Source: Rhodococcus sp. SBT000017 (GTDB lineage Bacteria; Actinomycetota; Actinomycetes; Mycobacteriales; Mycobacteriaceae). Taken from it: a stretch of DNA of 64,000 nt. Every line of letters begins with the position of its first letter. The stretch's first letter is position 1. The translations under genes and the position numbers were made by a program. Of this stretch, positions 28,910 through 37,928 are shown piece by piece. The notes under the pieces were generated by a model. It saw nothing but the letters and a program-made list of their open reading frames with translations, did no database searches and had not been told where the DNA came from. The stretch spans positions 186,001 to 250,000 of the forward strand of contig NZ_REFU01000002.1 of assembly GCF_003688915.1 (NCBI RefSeq), given 5' to 3'.

Positions 28910-31900
28910 CGTGTACTCCTCGGTGCAGAGTCGGCTGTGGTGCTGATGGGCAGATCGGGAACGCGTCGGTCCGTGGAATCGGCAGGCTCGGCGAGCTCGG
29001 CCAGGATCGCGAGAAGATCACACAGGATGCGGTGTCCGTCCTGCTCGGTCACCTGCTCCAGATCGCAGTTGAGGGTCACCTCGATGCCCGACGCGCCGCC
29101 GTGGTCGATCACCGACACGGTCAGCGCAAGGCCCGTGCGTTCACGGGTAGACAGCACATCGACGGGGCGACCGAGAAACTCTGCGGCCGAACCGGTTCCT
29201 CGCGCGTCGTCGACGATCACCGCGGTCTCGTACATGGCACCGACACCGGCCGTGACGGCATCATTTGGATCATGTTCGTGCACATCGGATTCGGCCTCTG
29301 TTCGCAGAGCGCTGTGCATCGACTTCAGCAGAACGTCGACATCGGCGGGCAGTCGCACGTCCAGCGTGCGGGTTTCGATGTACATGCCGGGCGCATCGTC
29401 GTGGCCCGCCGGACGGTGTTGTCCCACACTGCCGAACCGCACGTGCCGACCGGACCGGCCGAGCAGCAGTGCCCAGCCGGCGTGGGCAAGTGATGCCAGA
29501 GTGACACCGCGTCGGGCGGCGGCCCGCCGGAGCTGCCGAGCAGCCCCCGGTTCGACGGAGCGGGTCAGATCGATGTTCCCGTGGCCCGCCGCGGGTGCGT
29601 CCGGATCGAGTGGTGGCAGCAGCGTGGCCGGGGAACGGTCGAGGGAGGGGGGCCGGTGCCGATTCGCCGATACCACCATGTGCAGGAGCATCCGGTGATC
29701 GGCGTCCGTCGGCACGGGTCGATCGAAATAGTGATCGTTTATGTGCTGCAGCAGCATTCGGACAGTCCAGCCATCGGCGACGAGATGATGGAAGGTCAGG
29801 GCCAGTGCACCGTTCGAGATGGTGGCCCGAAAGAGCGCCGAACCGTGTGCAAGAGAATCGACTTCGATCCCGGCATCGAGGGTGTCGGACACGAAGACCG
29901 GTTCGGCGTGCGCTCGCACCACCAGGATGGGATCGGCGAGCCCCTCCCATACGATGTCGCCGCGTAGAAGGGGCATCACCGCGACCGCGGATCGGACGGC
30001 TGCGCACAACCGGTCGACCTCCACGCCGTCCGGCAGTCTCAGGACGATCTGCTCGACGTACGCAGCAGCGGGATCGGAACCGCTGCGCAGGTACATCGCC
30101 TCCTGAACTTCGGTGAGCGGCGCGAGGGCCTCGACAGGCCCGGAAGCAAGTACGTCGTCGATCGTGTTGCCGCGCAGATCGATCGCACACAGTCCTGCCT
30201 CGACCGCAATCGGCCGGGCCGTCGTCGCGGCTGTCACCGCCGCGACGATCGCATCCGCGACCAGTTCCGCCGACTCCCCGTCCACGTGTTCGACCGCCAC
30301 GACGAATTCCCCGCCTCTGAACCAGGCGTCGATCTGTACGGCGACCGGTCGCGCAGCGTGCGCGGCACGCAGGTGCCCCTCGCCGTACGCACCCGCCGAG
30401 CCCGTCCGATCGGCGTCGAGCCTCCCGACGTAGTTCACGCCGACGTGTGGACGCAGTCCCGGGCACGGATCCGACCCGAGGACGTACCGCAGGACCGTGG
30501 GCAGCTGGCCGGTCGCGCCGAGACACGTTCTTCTCGAGCGGATCTCGGCGATCTGCTCGCCCGGTGTCGCGGGGTGCACCGGAACCGCGGACAGTCCGGT
30601 GAACCACCCGACGGTTCGGGTGAGATCGATACCCTCCGCATCGAGCTCACGTCCGTGCGTCTCGACTTCGATGACGACCGGCGATGCGCCTGCTGTCTCG
30701 GCGTACGCCGTGACCGCCGCCGACTGCAGGATCTCCTCGACGCTGGCGCCGATCGCTGCCGTCGCCGCGTCGATCACCGCTGCGGGAACACTTCGGTGCA
30801 CCGAGACCGCGTCGCCCTCGGTGCCCGGGTCGACGCGTCCGGCATCAGCGCCTGTCGGCGTCAGTCCTCGATAGGCCGCGCGGCATCGCTCGTACGCACC
30901 GGGCGCGCTCGCGTCGGAGGCCAGCCATTGCACCCACTCGTGAACGCTGGTGCGCTCGGACGGAAGACGAGCGCCGTCGTTGCCGTGAGCGATGGCCTCG
31001 ATCAGGTCGCCCGCAACGATGTGCAGGGACACGACATCCATGACCAGGTGATGCGCCAGCACGATGATCGTGGCCGCACCCGAGTCCATAGCTCGGACGA
31101 CACCGAAACCGATCGGTGTGCCGTTGTCGATGCCGACTCGGCCGGTCAACCGGTTGAACACCCGCTTGCACGCGTTCGTCACTTCGTGTTCGACCGTGTC
31201 GAAGAAGAACAGAACAGGGCATGCCTCCGTGAGAACGAACTCCCGAACCGAGTCCGTTTCTTCGAGTCGGACGCGAAGCATCGGGTGTACGCGAAGCACC
31301 TCCGCTACTGCCGCGTCCACGTGGGCACTGTCCGGCAGGAAGTCCAGATCGAGCCGAATTGCCATGTTCCACTGCGCGATCGGCTCGCTCGACACGCGAT
31401 CGCTGAACCAGTGCACTGCCGGCGGTAGGAGTCTGCTGCGATTCGGCTGGGTACCGTCGGCCATGGCAGACGGGTCGACGGATGCGGTTGCCACCAGGGC
31501 ATCGACGGTGCCGTCGGCGAGGGCTACCCGTACGTCGAGTACGACACCGCTGCGCCGCACTATCGCCGACAGTTCCAGCGCACGCAGCGAATCGCCTCCG
31601 GCGGAGACGAACCCGACGTTTCGATCGGTGACTCCGAGAACCTCCCGCACCGCCGAGGTGACGATCCCGTCGATGTCGGCGGCGTCGCCGGGGTCACCCA
31701 CGGCTGAGGTACCGGCGAGAATCCGAGTCCGCAACGCGACGTCGTCCACTTTCCCGTTTCGGGTCAGCGGCAACTCGGGGACCACGTGCACACGCGACGG
31801 CACCAGATGGGCAGGCAGGGTGGTTCCCATTGCCGCACGAACGGACCGAGCGTCCCTGTCTCGAACCACGACAACGCATTCGATGCGCACCGCCACACCG

Positions 31901-34900
31901 TCGCTGGGTGCTACGAGCAGTGCGCGCGCCGAGACCACGCCGTCCACTGCAACCGCCGCGGTCTCGATCTCGGCCGGATCGACTCGGTATCCTCGGACCT
32001 TCGCCTGACGGTCGACCCGGCCGACGAACGTGATGGAACCGTCGGCAGCCCTGAAGCCGAGATCTGCAGTGCGATACATCCGTTCGCCCGCCGATGCTCC
32101 GGTGACCGAGTTCGGCCGGAACGCATCGGCCGTACTTCGGGGGTCTCCCAGATAGCCTGCGGCCAGAATGCCGGTCAGCCAGATCTCGCCGATCACGCCG
32201 TCGGCGACCTGCAGCAGATCGGGGCCGAGGACCGCCGCACCGCGGCCCGGCTGCGACGTTCCGATCGGGAGTGGATCGATCGCCCGGCCGTCGACGCGGT
32301 GGGCGAGCGCCGTCACCACCGCCTCCGTCGGGCCGTACGCGTTCCAGAGCGCCACCCCGTCCGGTACGCGAGTTGCCCACGCCGGCAACGCCTCTCCACC
32401 GACGATGACCGTGCGCACGGTCGGGGGCAGCGCAGCGGAGGTGAACTGGGTCCAATAGCCCGTGGGCGGGTTGAACACAGTGACGGCGAAGTCCTTCAGG
32501 AACTGTGCGAGTTCGGTCGGCGCAACGATGTCCTTCGGTCTGCCCACCGCCGTAGCACCGACATACAGTGCACCCAACAACTGTTCGAGCGACGCATCGA
32601 ACGCCACGGAGCCGAACACCAACACGACGTCGGTCGGCCGATAGTCGAAACGCGAGCACGTACCGGAAAGATGGCGAGCAAGTGCGCCGTGCTCCACAGC
32701 GATCACCTTGGGCTCACCGGTGGTGCCGGACGTGAAGATCAGGTATGCGAGATGATCGGCCGAGCTCGCCCCGGAACTCGGCGGCAGCGCCACGGTCGAC
32801 CGCACGGCCCGCTCGCCCGGCACCAACGACCAGTGCGCACCGGATCGGGCGAGCATGGCGTCGATTCGCTGGGCCGGAAGGTCGTCGTCGACGACCAGCC
32901 AGGTGGCACCCACGGTCACGATCGCGAGAAGCGTACGGGCCAGCGACACGGACGCCGGTGCGTGCACGGCCACCACGTGCCCTGGCGCGACACCGACGGC
33001 ACGCAATCGAGCCGCGTCGTCTCTACGAAGCTCGTCCAGTTCGGCGTAGGTCGAGCGGACGCGACCGTCGACCAGGGCGACCTGAGCGGGATGGTTCCGC
33101 GCGTTCTCGGCGAATCTCTCGACCATCGAAACCGCTTGTTCGACAGCGTGATCGATCTCTCGGTGCACGGGGGCGGCGAGGATCGCCGCCACCGGAGTAT
33201 CACCCGTGGCAGTCGCGAGCCCCGAGAGCACGGCTCGAACTCGTCGAGCCACGGCTCCTGCGGCTGCCGGCGAGACCCTCGTGGTGTCGACGTGCAGATG
33301 CAGCGCGCTCGTCGGCCATGTCCGGTACTGCAGAACCAGTGCGAACTCGGTCTGTTCGACGAGCTCCACCGATGCCGTCTCGATCCCTGGTCCGAACGAG
33401 AGCGCCGACGGATCGAGGGGATAGTTCTCGACGACAACGAGGGTCTCCGGTGCCCACCCGGTGGCAACAGGTCCGTCCATTGCGGCGGCCACCTGATCGG
33501 CGACCAGAGCACCGAGGTCGGCGAGTTCGGTGACGTCGGTCCACGTCGAGGTGATCGGGTCGATCCGCACGAACATCCCCACCGCGCGATCCATCCCCGG
33601 TGTACCGATGTAACGGCCGCTGCCGACCATGCCGTGCTCGACGGTCTGCACTCCGAAGACACTTCCGAGCACCAGCGACCACACCGTGTTGACCAGTGCG
33701 GCCTCCGTGATGCCGAGTCGGTCGGCCACGACATCGAGATCGACTGGTGGAGTGATGGTGTGGGTCCGGGTGGCACCGAGTTCGAGCTCCGTCGGCGAGG
33801 TCAGCCTCTCCACCAGAGGGCGTGCACTCGATCGATGGGCGGCAACGGACTCGTCCGCCGACGACTCGAATCCGGCTTGTCTTTCGCCGACGTCGCCCGA
33901 GCGATACGCGGCCGCGAGGCCGCCGACTATCACCGGAAGGGACCAACCGTCGGCGATTGCGTGGTGATGAGTCCACAGGACCCGCACACCTTCCGCGTGC
34001 GGCGCAATCAGCACCCGCGAGAGCGGGTCGACCGGCAGGGTGAAGCCGCGCGCACGATCTTCGGTCAGCACGTCGGTCCAATTCACGACCTCGTGGCGGA
34101 CGTCGATCGGAACGGTGCCTGCTCGTCCGGTGTCGAGGGTGAGGTACGGGGCCGCAGTGGCGTGCGCACCGAGGACTGGGAAGGCCTCGAACACGGCTCG
34201 CCACGCGGCGGCGAGCCGGACCACGTCGACATCACCCGACAGTTCGAGCACCAACTGCTCGACGTAGACCCCCGGGGACGACGCCTGCGCGGTCTGCAGC
34301 AGCATCGCTCGTTGAGCACGGCTGGTGGCGAGCGCATCCGTCCGATCGCCTGTGGGCCGGACCGAGGGAACCACCTCCTGTCCGGCGACGAGCGACAGTT
34401 CGCGTAGCGGTACCGGTGCCAGAAGTCGGCGCGGTGACAGCTGCACACCCCGTCGGTGCAAAAATCCCACGACCCGCATAGCGGCGATCGAGTCACCGCC
34501 GTGCTCGACGAACGTTCGACTCGCGTCGACCTCTCGCGACAACGCACGCCGAACCGCATCCAGGAGTAGGCCGTCGGTGTCGGTGGAGGGCACATCGGCC
34601 GCATCGCGCTCGGTCGTCGGGACCGCGACCTCGGACAACAATGCCGCAACCGCACGCCTGTCCACCTTGCCGTTGACATTGCGCGGGATGGACTCGACGA
34701 CCCGCACAGCGCGCGGCGCGAGATGTGCAGGCACCTCCTCGCGAATGCGCGAGAGCATCGCTTCGACATCCACGTCTGCGAACACGGCATCGTCGACGGC
34801 GATGACGAGGTCGCGGCGTCCACCAGGCCCCGTCGCGACACCCGCGACGCACTGATGCCCGGTGATCCGACGCACCACCGCTTCGACCTCGCGCGGTTCG

Positions 34901-37443
34901 ATACGAAACCCGGAAATCTTGAATTGCTCGTCGACTCGGCCGTCGAACAACAGCCGACCGTCGGATCCGATCCGCACTCGATCCCCGGTTGCGTACACCC
35001 GCCGTCCGCCGGTCCCCCACGGATCGGGCCGAAACTTGTCGGCCGTCGCGCGCGGGTCGCCGTCGTATCCGTAGGCCAGTGTGCCGGTCAGGTGAAGTTC
35101 TCCTGGCGTGCCTGCCGGGACCGGGCGACCGGACTCGTCGACCACGCGAGTACCGATACCGGGGACTGCTCGCCCGATCGTGACCGGCTCACTCGCCGCG
35201 ACGTGATCGGCGGTCGACCAGATCGCACTTTCGGACGGGCCGTACTCGTTGGTCAGTGTGGCACCGGGAAGTCTCGCATGGTGTCGATCGACCAGAGCCT
35301 CGGTGCACTCCTCGCCCGCGACGATCACCTGTCGCAGCGAGAACAGGCTCGCGGACTCGTCGAGCAGTGCCTCGTACAGCGACGGGATGGCAAGTACGTG
35401 GGTGACACCCCGATGGGCGACGATATCGGCCAGTTCTGCGGTCGAGCGCGGTTCCCCGGTGTCGACGAGCAACAGCTCACCGCCCCGCACCAACGTCCAG
35501 AACAGACCGGCGTATGCACTGTCGAACGACAGCGACGACAGGTGCAGAAAGCGTTGCGGCTCTTCGTCGTACACGACATCGCGGGCAGCCGTGGAGTACG
35601 CCAGAGCTGTGCGACCGACGAGCACCCTTTTCGGCCGTCCGGTCGATCCCGAGGTGTGCACGGCGTATGCAGCACGCGTCGGAGGTGTGCGGTCCGGTAT
35701 CGGAAGCGCACCGGCCGTGGGACTCCCGACCGCACCGCCGTGTTCGATGACGGCCCCTGCGAACGTCTCGGGAATCGCGCCCCTCGTACCGGTCGCGACG
35801 ACGACCACGTCGAGGCCGGCGAGCATGATGGCACGGCGCTGCTCGGGATACATCGGGTCCACGACGACGAAAGCGTTGCCGGACAACATCACCCCGAGCA
35901 TTGCGGCCACCGTGTCGGGCTCTTTCGGCATCGACACGGCCACGATCTCGCCCCGTCGACCGCTCAGCAGGCGGGCCACCCGACTCGCCGAATGCCACAG
36001 GTCTGCGTAATTCAGCCGGTCCGAACCGGACGACACTGCGGAACGGTTGGGGTGCGAACGCGCGATGTCTCCGATTCGTGCGATCACATCGGCAGGTGGC
36101 GGAGCAGGCTCGCGATCGGCCGGATGCACCCAACCCGAACCGAAGCGACCCGGTTCGACGAAAGCGATGGACGCCGGTCCCGATAGGCGCTGGAGATCGT
36201 CTCGGATGTGTTCGGCGATCAGCACTGCGGCACGGTGATGCCGCGGTCCGAAATGCACTGCACAGACATATCTTCCGTGCACCAGTCCGACCTGGAATCT
36301 CAGATCGAATTGGCCGGTCTGAGAGGGCACCGGATACGGGTTCGCCCGATAATCCGACAGATCGAATTCCCATCGATCGCCGAGAACGAAGGCAGTGCCG
36401 AACGCCAGATGTGACGGCTCGTAGAGAAAGGTGGTGCGAGTCAGGTGTGCCGGTTCGTCGGCGTACTGTGCGTACTCCGAGAGCGGAAGGCGTCCGTGGC
36501 GCCTGGCACCCGCAATGGCCGCGCCTGCTGCCCGAAGGTCGTCGTCGAACGAGAGCCCCACACGCGAACGCGCCACTGCGAGTTGGGTGAAGCTGCCCAG
36601 CGTCGTCAGATGTCGTTCGTCGCGCTGCAGCACCGGCATTCCGACAGCGATGTCGGCGGCGCTGGAGGTCGAGACGGCGGCGAGAGCGCGCTGGAAGGCT
36701 GCGAGGAACAGTGCGGCCGGCGACACCGCGGCGGACTTCGCATGTGCGCGAAGAGCGTCGGCGACGTCGGGCTCGGCCTCGAAACGCACGAACGGTTCGA
36801 GAGGGTCGTGAGCGGGGTCGGTCGAGGTCGGCAGATCGGCCAGCGGATCGTTCGAGTAGCCCTCGACTGCAGCACGCCAGTACGCTCGATCTGCTTCCGC
36901 GTCGGCGGATCGCAGGTAGGCCTGCTCGGCATCGACGAACTGCTCGAAGTTCGCTCCTGGATCGATCGTCGTTCCCGGTTCGCCGAATTCGAGCGCTCGC
37001 AGGTTCGCGAAGTATTCGTTGAGAATCAGTGGTGCGCTCGCGACGTCGATCAAGATGTGATGGACCACCAGCGACACCACGGCACGGTGCCCGTCACAAC
37101 GGACCGCCGCGCGGACGAGGGGGCCGGCGAACAGGTCGAACGGTTGCATCGCACGAAGCGCGAGGTCCTCTCGCACACTCCGGTCACGCACATCGGGCAC
37201 CTGAGCAACGTCGACCGACATCGACCCGTCGGCCGTCTGGAATCGGAACCCGCTGTCGTGAGCCACAATTCGGCTCGTCAGAACCGGGTGCCGTCGCAGT
37301 GCGTCCTCCCACGCCGATCGGTGCGCGGCCGCCGATGCCGCACTCGCAACGATCACCGACGCCACGACGTTGTTCCCCACATCCGTGGGTTCGGCGATCT
37401 GGTCGAACAGCATCGCCGACTGAGCGGCGGTCAATCGATTCAT
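28906..37443 (-). CDS. Large NRPS, C-A-T-C-A-T-E-C (modules 1, 2 and C domain of module 3)
   Basis: A 2845-residue NRPS. Domains by position: C1 (about 1-430; H-H-I-L-I-D-V, the Gly of HHxxxDG replaced by Val), A1 (about 450-950), T1 (Ser985), C2 (about 1020-1420; H-H-H-A-I-A-D-G-W), A2 (about 1440-1900), T2 (Ser1952), E (about 1990-2410; H-H-L-V-M-D-V-V-S, T-V-G-W-F-T, V-N-Y-V-G-R) and C3 (about 2430-2830; F-H-H-L-V-A-D-G-W). By-eye codes: A1 D-S-A-L-I-A-E-I-W (unassigned); A2 D-A-E-N-I-G-A-V-T, whose E239 suggests a basic residue, epimerised to D. An N-terminal C domain in module 1 suggests acyl-capped initiation. The ATG at 37443 gives a normal C-domain start. Confidence 0.95.
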   Translation of the reverse strand: MNRLTAAQSAMLFDQIAEPTDVGNNVVASVIVASAASAAAHRSAWEDALRRHPVLTSRIVAHDSGFRFQTADGSMSVDVAQVPDVRDRSVREDLALRAMQPFDLFAGPLVRAAVRCDGHRAVVSLVVHHILIDVASAPLILNEYFANLRALEFGEPGTTIDPGANFEQFVDAEQAYLRSADAEADRAYWRAAVEGYSNDPLADLPTSTDPAHDPLEPFVRFEAEPDVADALRAHAKSAAVSPAALFLAAFQRALAAVSTSSAADIAVGMPVLQRDERHLTTLGSFTQLAVARSRVGLSFDDDLRAAGAAIAGARRHGRLPLSEYAQYADEPAHLTRTTFLYEPSHLAFGTAFVLGDRWEFDLSDYRANPYPVPSQTGQFDLRFQVGLVHGRYVCAVHFGPRHHRAAVLIAEHIRDDLQRLSGPASIAFVEPGRFGSGWVHPADREPAPPPADVIARIGDIARSHPNRSAVSSGSDRLNYADLWHSASRVARLLSGRRGEIVAVSMPKEPDTVAAMLGVMLSGNAFVVVDPMYPEQRRAIMLAGLDVVVVATGTRGAIPETFAGAVIEHGGAVGSPTAGALPIPDRTPPTRAAYAVHTSGSTGRPKRVLVGRTALAYSTAARDVVYDEEPQRFLHLSSLSFDSAYAGLFWTLVRGGELLLVDTGEPRSTAELADIVAHRGVTHVLAIPSLYEALLDESASLFSLRQVIVAGEECTEALVDRHHARLPGATLTNEYGPSESAIWSTADHVAASEPVTIGRAVPGIGTRVVDESGRPVPAGTPGELHLTGTLAYGYDGDPRATADKFRPDPWGTGGRRVYATGDRVRIGSDGRLLFDGRVDEQFKISGFRIEPREVEAVVRRITGHQCVAGVATGPGGRRDLVIAVDDAVFADVDVEAMLSRIREEVPAHLAPRAVRVVESIPRNVNGKVDRRAVAALLSEVAVPTTERDAADVPSTDTDGLLLDAVRRALSREVDASRTFVEHGGDSIAAMRVVGFLHRRGVQLSPRRLLAPVPLRELSLVAGQEVVPSVRPTGDRTDALATSRAQRAMLLQTAQASSPGVYVEQLVLELSGDVDVVRLAAAWRAVFEAFPVLGAHATAAPYLTLDTGRAGTVPIDVRHEVVNWTDVLTEDRARGFTLPVDPLSRVLIAPHAEGVRVLWTHHHAIADGWSLPVIVGGLAAAYRSGDVGERQAGFESSADESVAAHRSSARPLVERLTSPTELELGATRTHTITPPVDLDVVADRLGITEAALVNTVWSLVLGSVFGVQTVEHGMVGSGRYIGTPGMDRAVGMFVRIDPITSTWTDVTELADLGALVADQVAAAMDGPVATGWAPETLVVVENYPLDPSALSFGPGIETASVELVEQTEFALVLQYRTWPTSALHLHVDTTRVSPAAAGAVARRVRAVLSGLATATGDTPVAAILAAPVHREIDHAVEQAVSMVERFAENARNHPAQVALVDGRVRSTYAELDELRRDDAARLRAVGVAPGHVVAVHAPASVSLARTLLAIVTVGATWLVVDDDLPAQRIDAMLARSGAHWSLVPGERAVRSTVALPPSSGASSADHLAYLIFTSGTTGEPKVIAVEHGALARHLSGTCSRFDYRPTDVVLVFGSVAFDASLEQLLGALYVGATAVGRPKDIVAPTELAQFLKDFAVTVFNPPTGYWTQFTSAALPPTVRTVIVGGEALPAWATRVPDGVALWNAYGPTEAVVTALAHRVDGRAIDPLPIGTSQPGRGAAVLGPDLLQVADGVIGEIWLTGILAAGYLGDPRSTADAFRPNSVTGASAGERMYRTADLGFRAADGSITFVGRVDRQAKVRGYRVDPAEIETAAVAVDGVVSARALLVAPSDGVAVRIECVVVVRDRDARSVRAAMGTTLPAHLVPSRVHVVPELPLTRNGKVDDVALRTRILAGTSAVGDPGDAADIDGIVTSAVREVLGVTDRNVGFVSAGGDSLRALELSAIVRRSGVVLDVRVALADGTVDALVATASVDPSAMADGTQPNRSRLLPPAVHWFSDRVSSEPIAQWNMAIRLDLDFLPDSAHVDAAVAEVLRVHPMLRVRLEETDSVREFVLTEACPVLFFFDTVEHEVTNACKRVFNRLTGRVGIDNGTPIGFGVVRAMDSGAATIIVLAHHLVMDVVSLHIVAGDLIEAIAHGNDGARLPSERTSVHEWVQWLASDASAPGAYERCRAAYRGLTPTGADAGRVDPGTEGDAVSVHRSVPAAVIDAATAAIGASVEEILQSAAVTAYAETAGASPVVIEVETHGRELDAEGIDLTRTVGWFTGLSAVPVHPATPGEQIAEIRSRRTCLGATGQLPTVLRYVLGSDPCPGLRPHVGVNYVGRLDADRTGSAGAYGEGHLRAAHAARPVAVQIDAWFRGGEFVVAVEHVDGESAELVADAIVAAVTAATTARPIAVEAGLCAIDLRGNTIDDVLASGPVEALAPLTEVQEAMYLRSGSDPAAAYVEQIVLRLPDGVEVDRLCAAVRSAVAVMPLLRGDIVWEGLADPILVVRAHAEPVFVSDTLDAGIEVDSLAHGSALFRATISNGALALTFHHLVADGWTVRMLLQHINDHYFDRPVPTDADHRMLLHMVVSANRHRPPSLDRSPATLLPPLDPDAPAAGHGNIDLTRSVEPGAARQLRRAAARRGVTLASLAHAGWALLLGRSGRHVRFGSVGQHRPAGHDDAPGMYIETRTLDVRLPADVDVLLKSMHSALRTEAESDVHEHDPNDAVTAGVGAMYETAVIVDDARGTGSAAEFLGRPVDVLSTRERTGLALTVSVIDHGGASGIEVTLNCDLEQVTEQDGHRILCDLLAILAELAEPADSTDRRVPDLPISTTADSAPRSTR

Positions 37444-37540
37444 CTCGCAGATCTCCCATGGGCTGGCGTCGGAATCCCCGAAGGCGCGACGCGCATCGGC
37501 TCCGACGGTGCAATGCGGGGTACAGGTCGGGTCCGGGGTT

Positions 37541-37711
37541 CTACTCCGCCGGGTCGTTCTTCCCCGGCACCGTGCGGTGATCGTCCGAGCGGGATGCCGT
37601 CTGGCGTCCGCGTACCAGGACCACCAGTGCAACGACGACCACCACGATGATGATGGCGATGAAAGCCATCCATCCGAGCGCCAACCAGACATAGTCCGTG
37701 TTCACGAGCAT
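37541..37711 (-). CDS. 56-residue single-pass membrane protein at the head of the NRPS operon
   Basis: A short frame starts at ATG 37711 and stops at TAG 37541-37543, with a good ribosome-binding site (AAGGTGG) just upstream. The N-terminus M-L-V-N-T-D-Y is followed by one strongly hydrophobic stretch (residues about 8-33) rich in Ile and Val, then a basic R-G-R and a polar cytoplasmic tail ending N-D-P-A-E. It lies 97 bp upstream of the NRPS start on the same strand and is probably the first gene of that transcript. Membrane proteins of this size are often missed by annotation. Role unknown; it might tether or regulate an exporter. Confidence 0.7.
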   Translation of the reverse strand: MLVNTDYVWLALGWMAFIAIIIVVVVVALVVLVRGRQTASRSDDHRTVPGKNDPAE

Positions 37712-37850
37712 TCCACCTTCGTAGGCCGATGAGAGTCGGCGACTGTCGTTCTCGTGCGCCGGGTTCCGATTCCGTCGAATGCGGTGTTACAACTCGAAAG
37801 CTAAGTGGCAGAACACCGAAAGCCAATGGGGTCGCCGCGAAGGTGCACCC

Positions 37851-37884
37851 TCCACTACGACCAAGGTCGTAGTGGACTACGACC
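37851..37884. promoter_or_regulatory. 26-bp palindrome with an extra half-site in the NRPS/UbiA divergent promoter
   Basis: Two perfect 12-bp arms, TCCACTACGACC (37851-37862) and GGTCGTAGTGGA (37865-37876), are separated by AA. They are followed at once by a third half-site CTACGACC (37877-37884). The site lies 45 bp before the UbiA start and about 140 bp before the membrane microprotein that begins the NRPS operon. This looks like an operator for a dimeric regulator. The NarL/FixJ-type response regulator encoded at 40183 is a candidate. Confidence 0.7.
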
Positions 37885-37928
37885 CTCGGGCCATAGACGT
37901 GCGTCGCCCGGCCGTAGACGATCGACGC

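Noticed and set aside
31786..34407. An 873-codon open frame on the plus strand across the large NRPS gene
   Set aside because: It is antisense to clear NRPS domains and lacks any motif of its own.
12933..37711. Siderophore assignment for the NRPS operon
   Set aside because: No dihydroxybenzoate, ornithine hydroxylase or formyltransferase genes and no iron box were seen. The exporters alone do not decide it.
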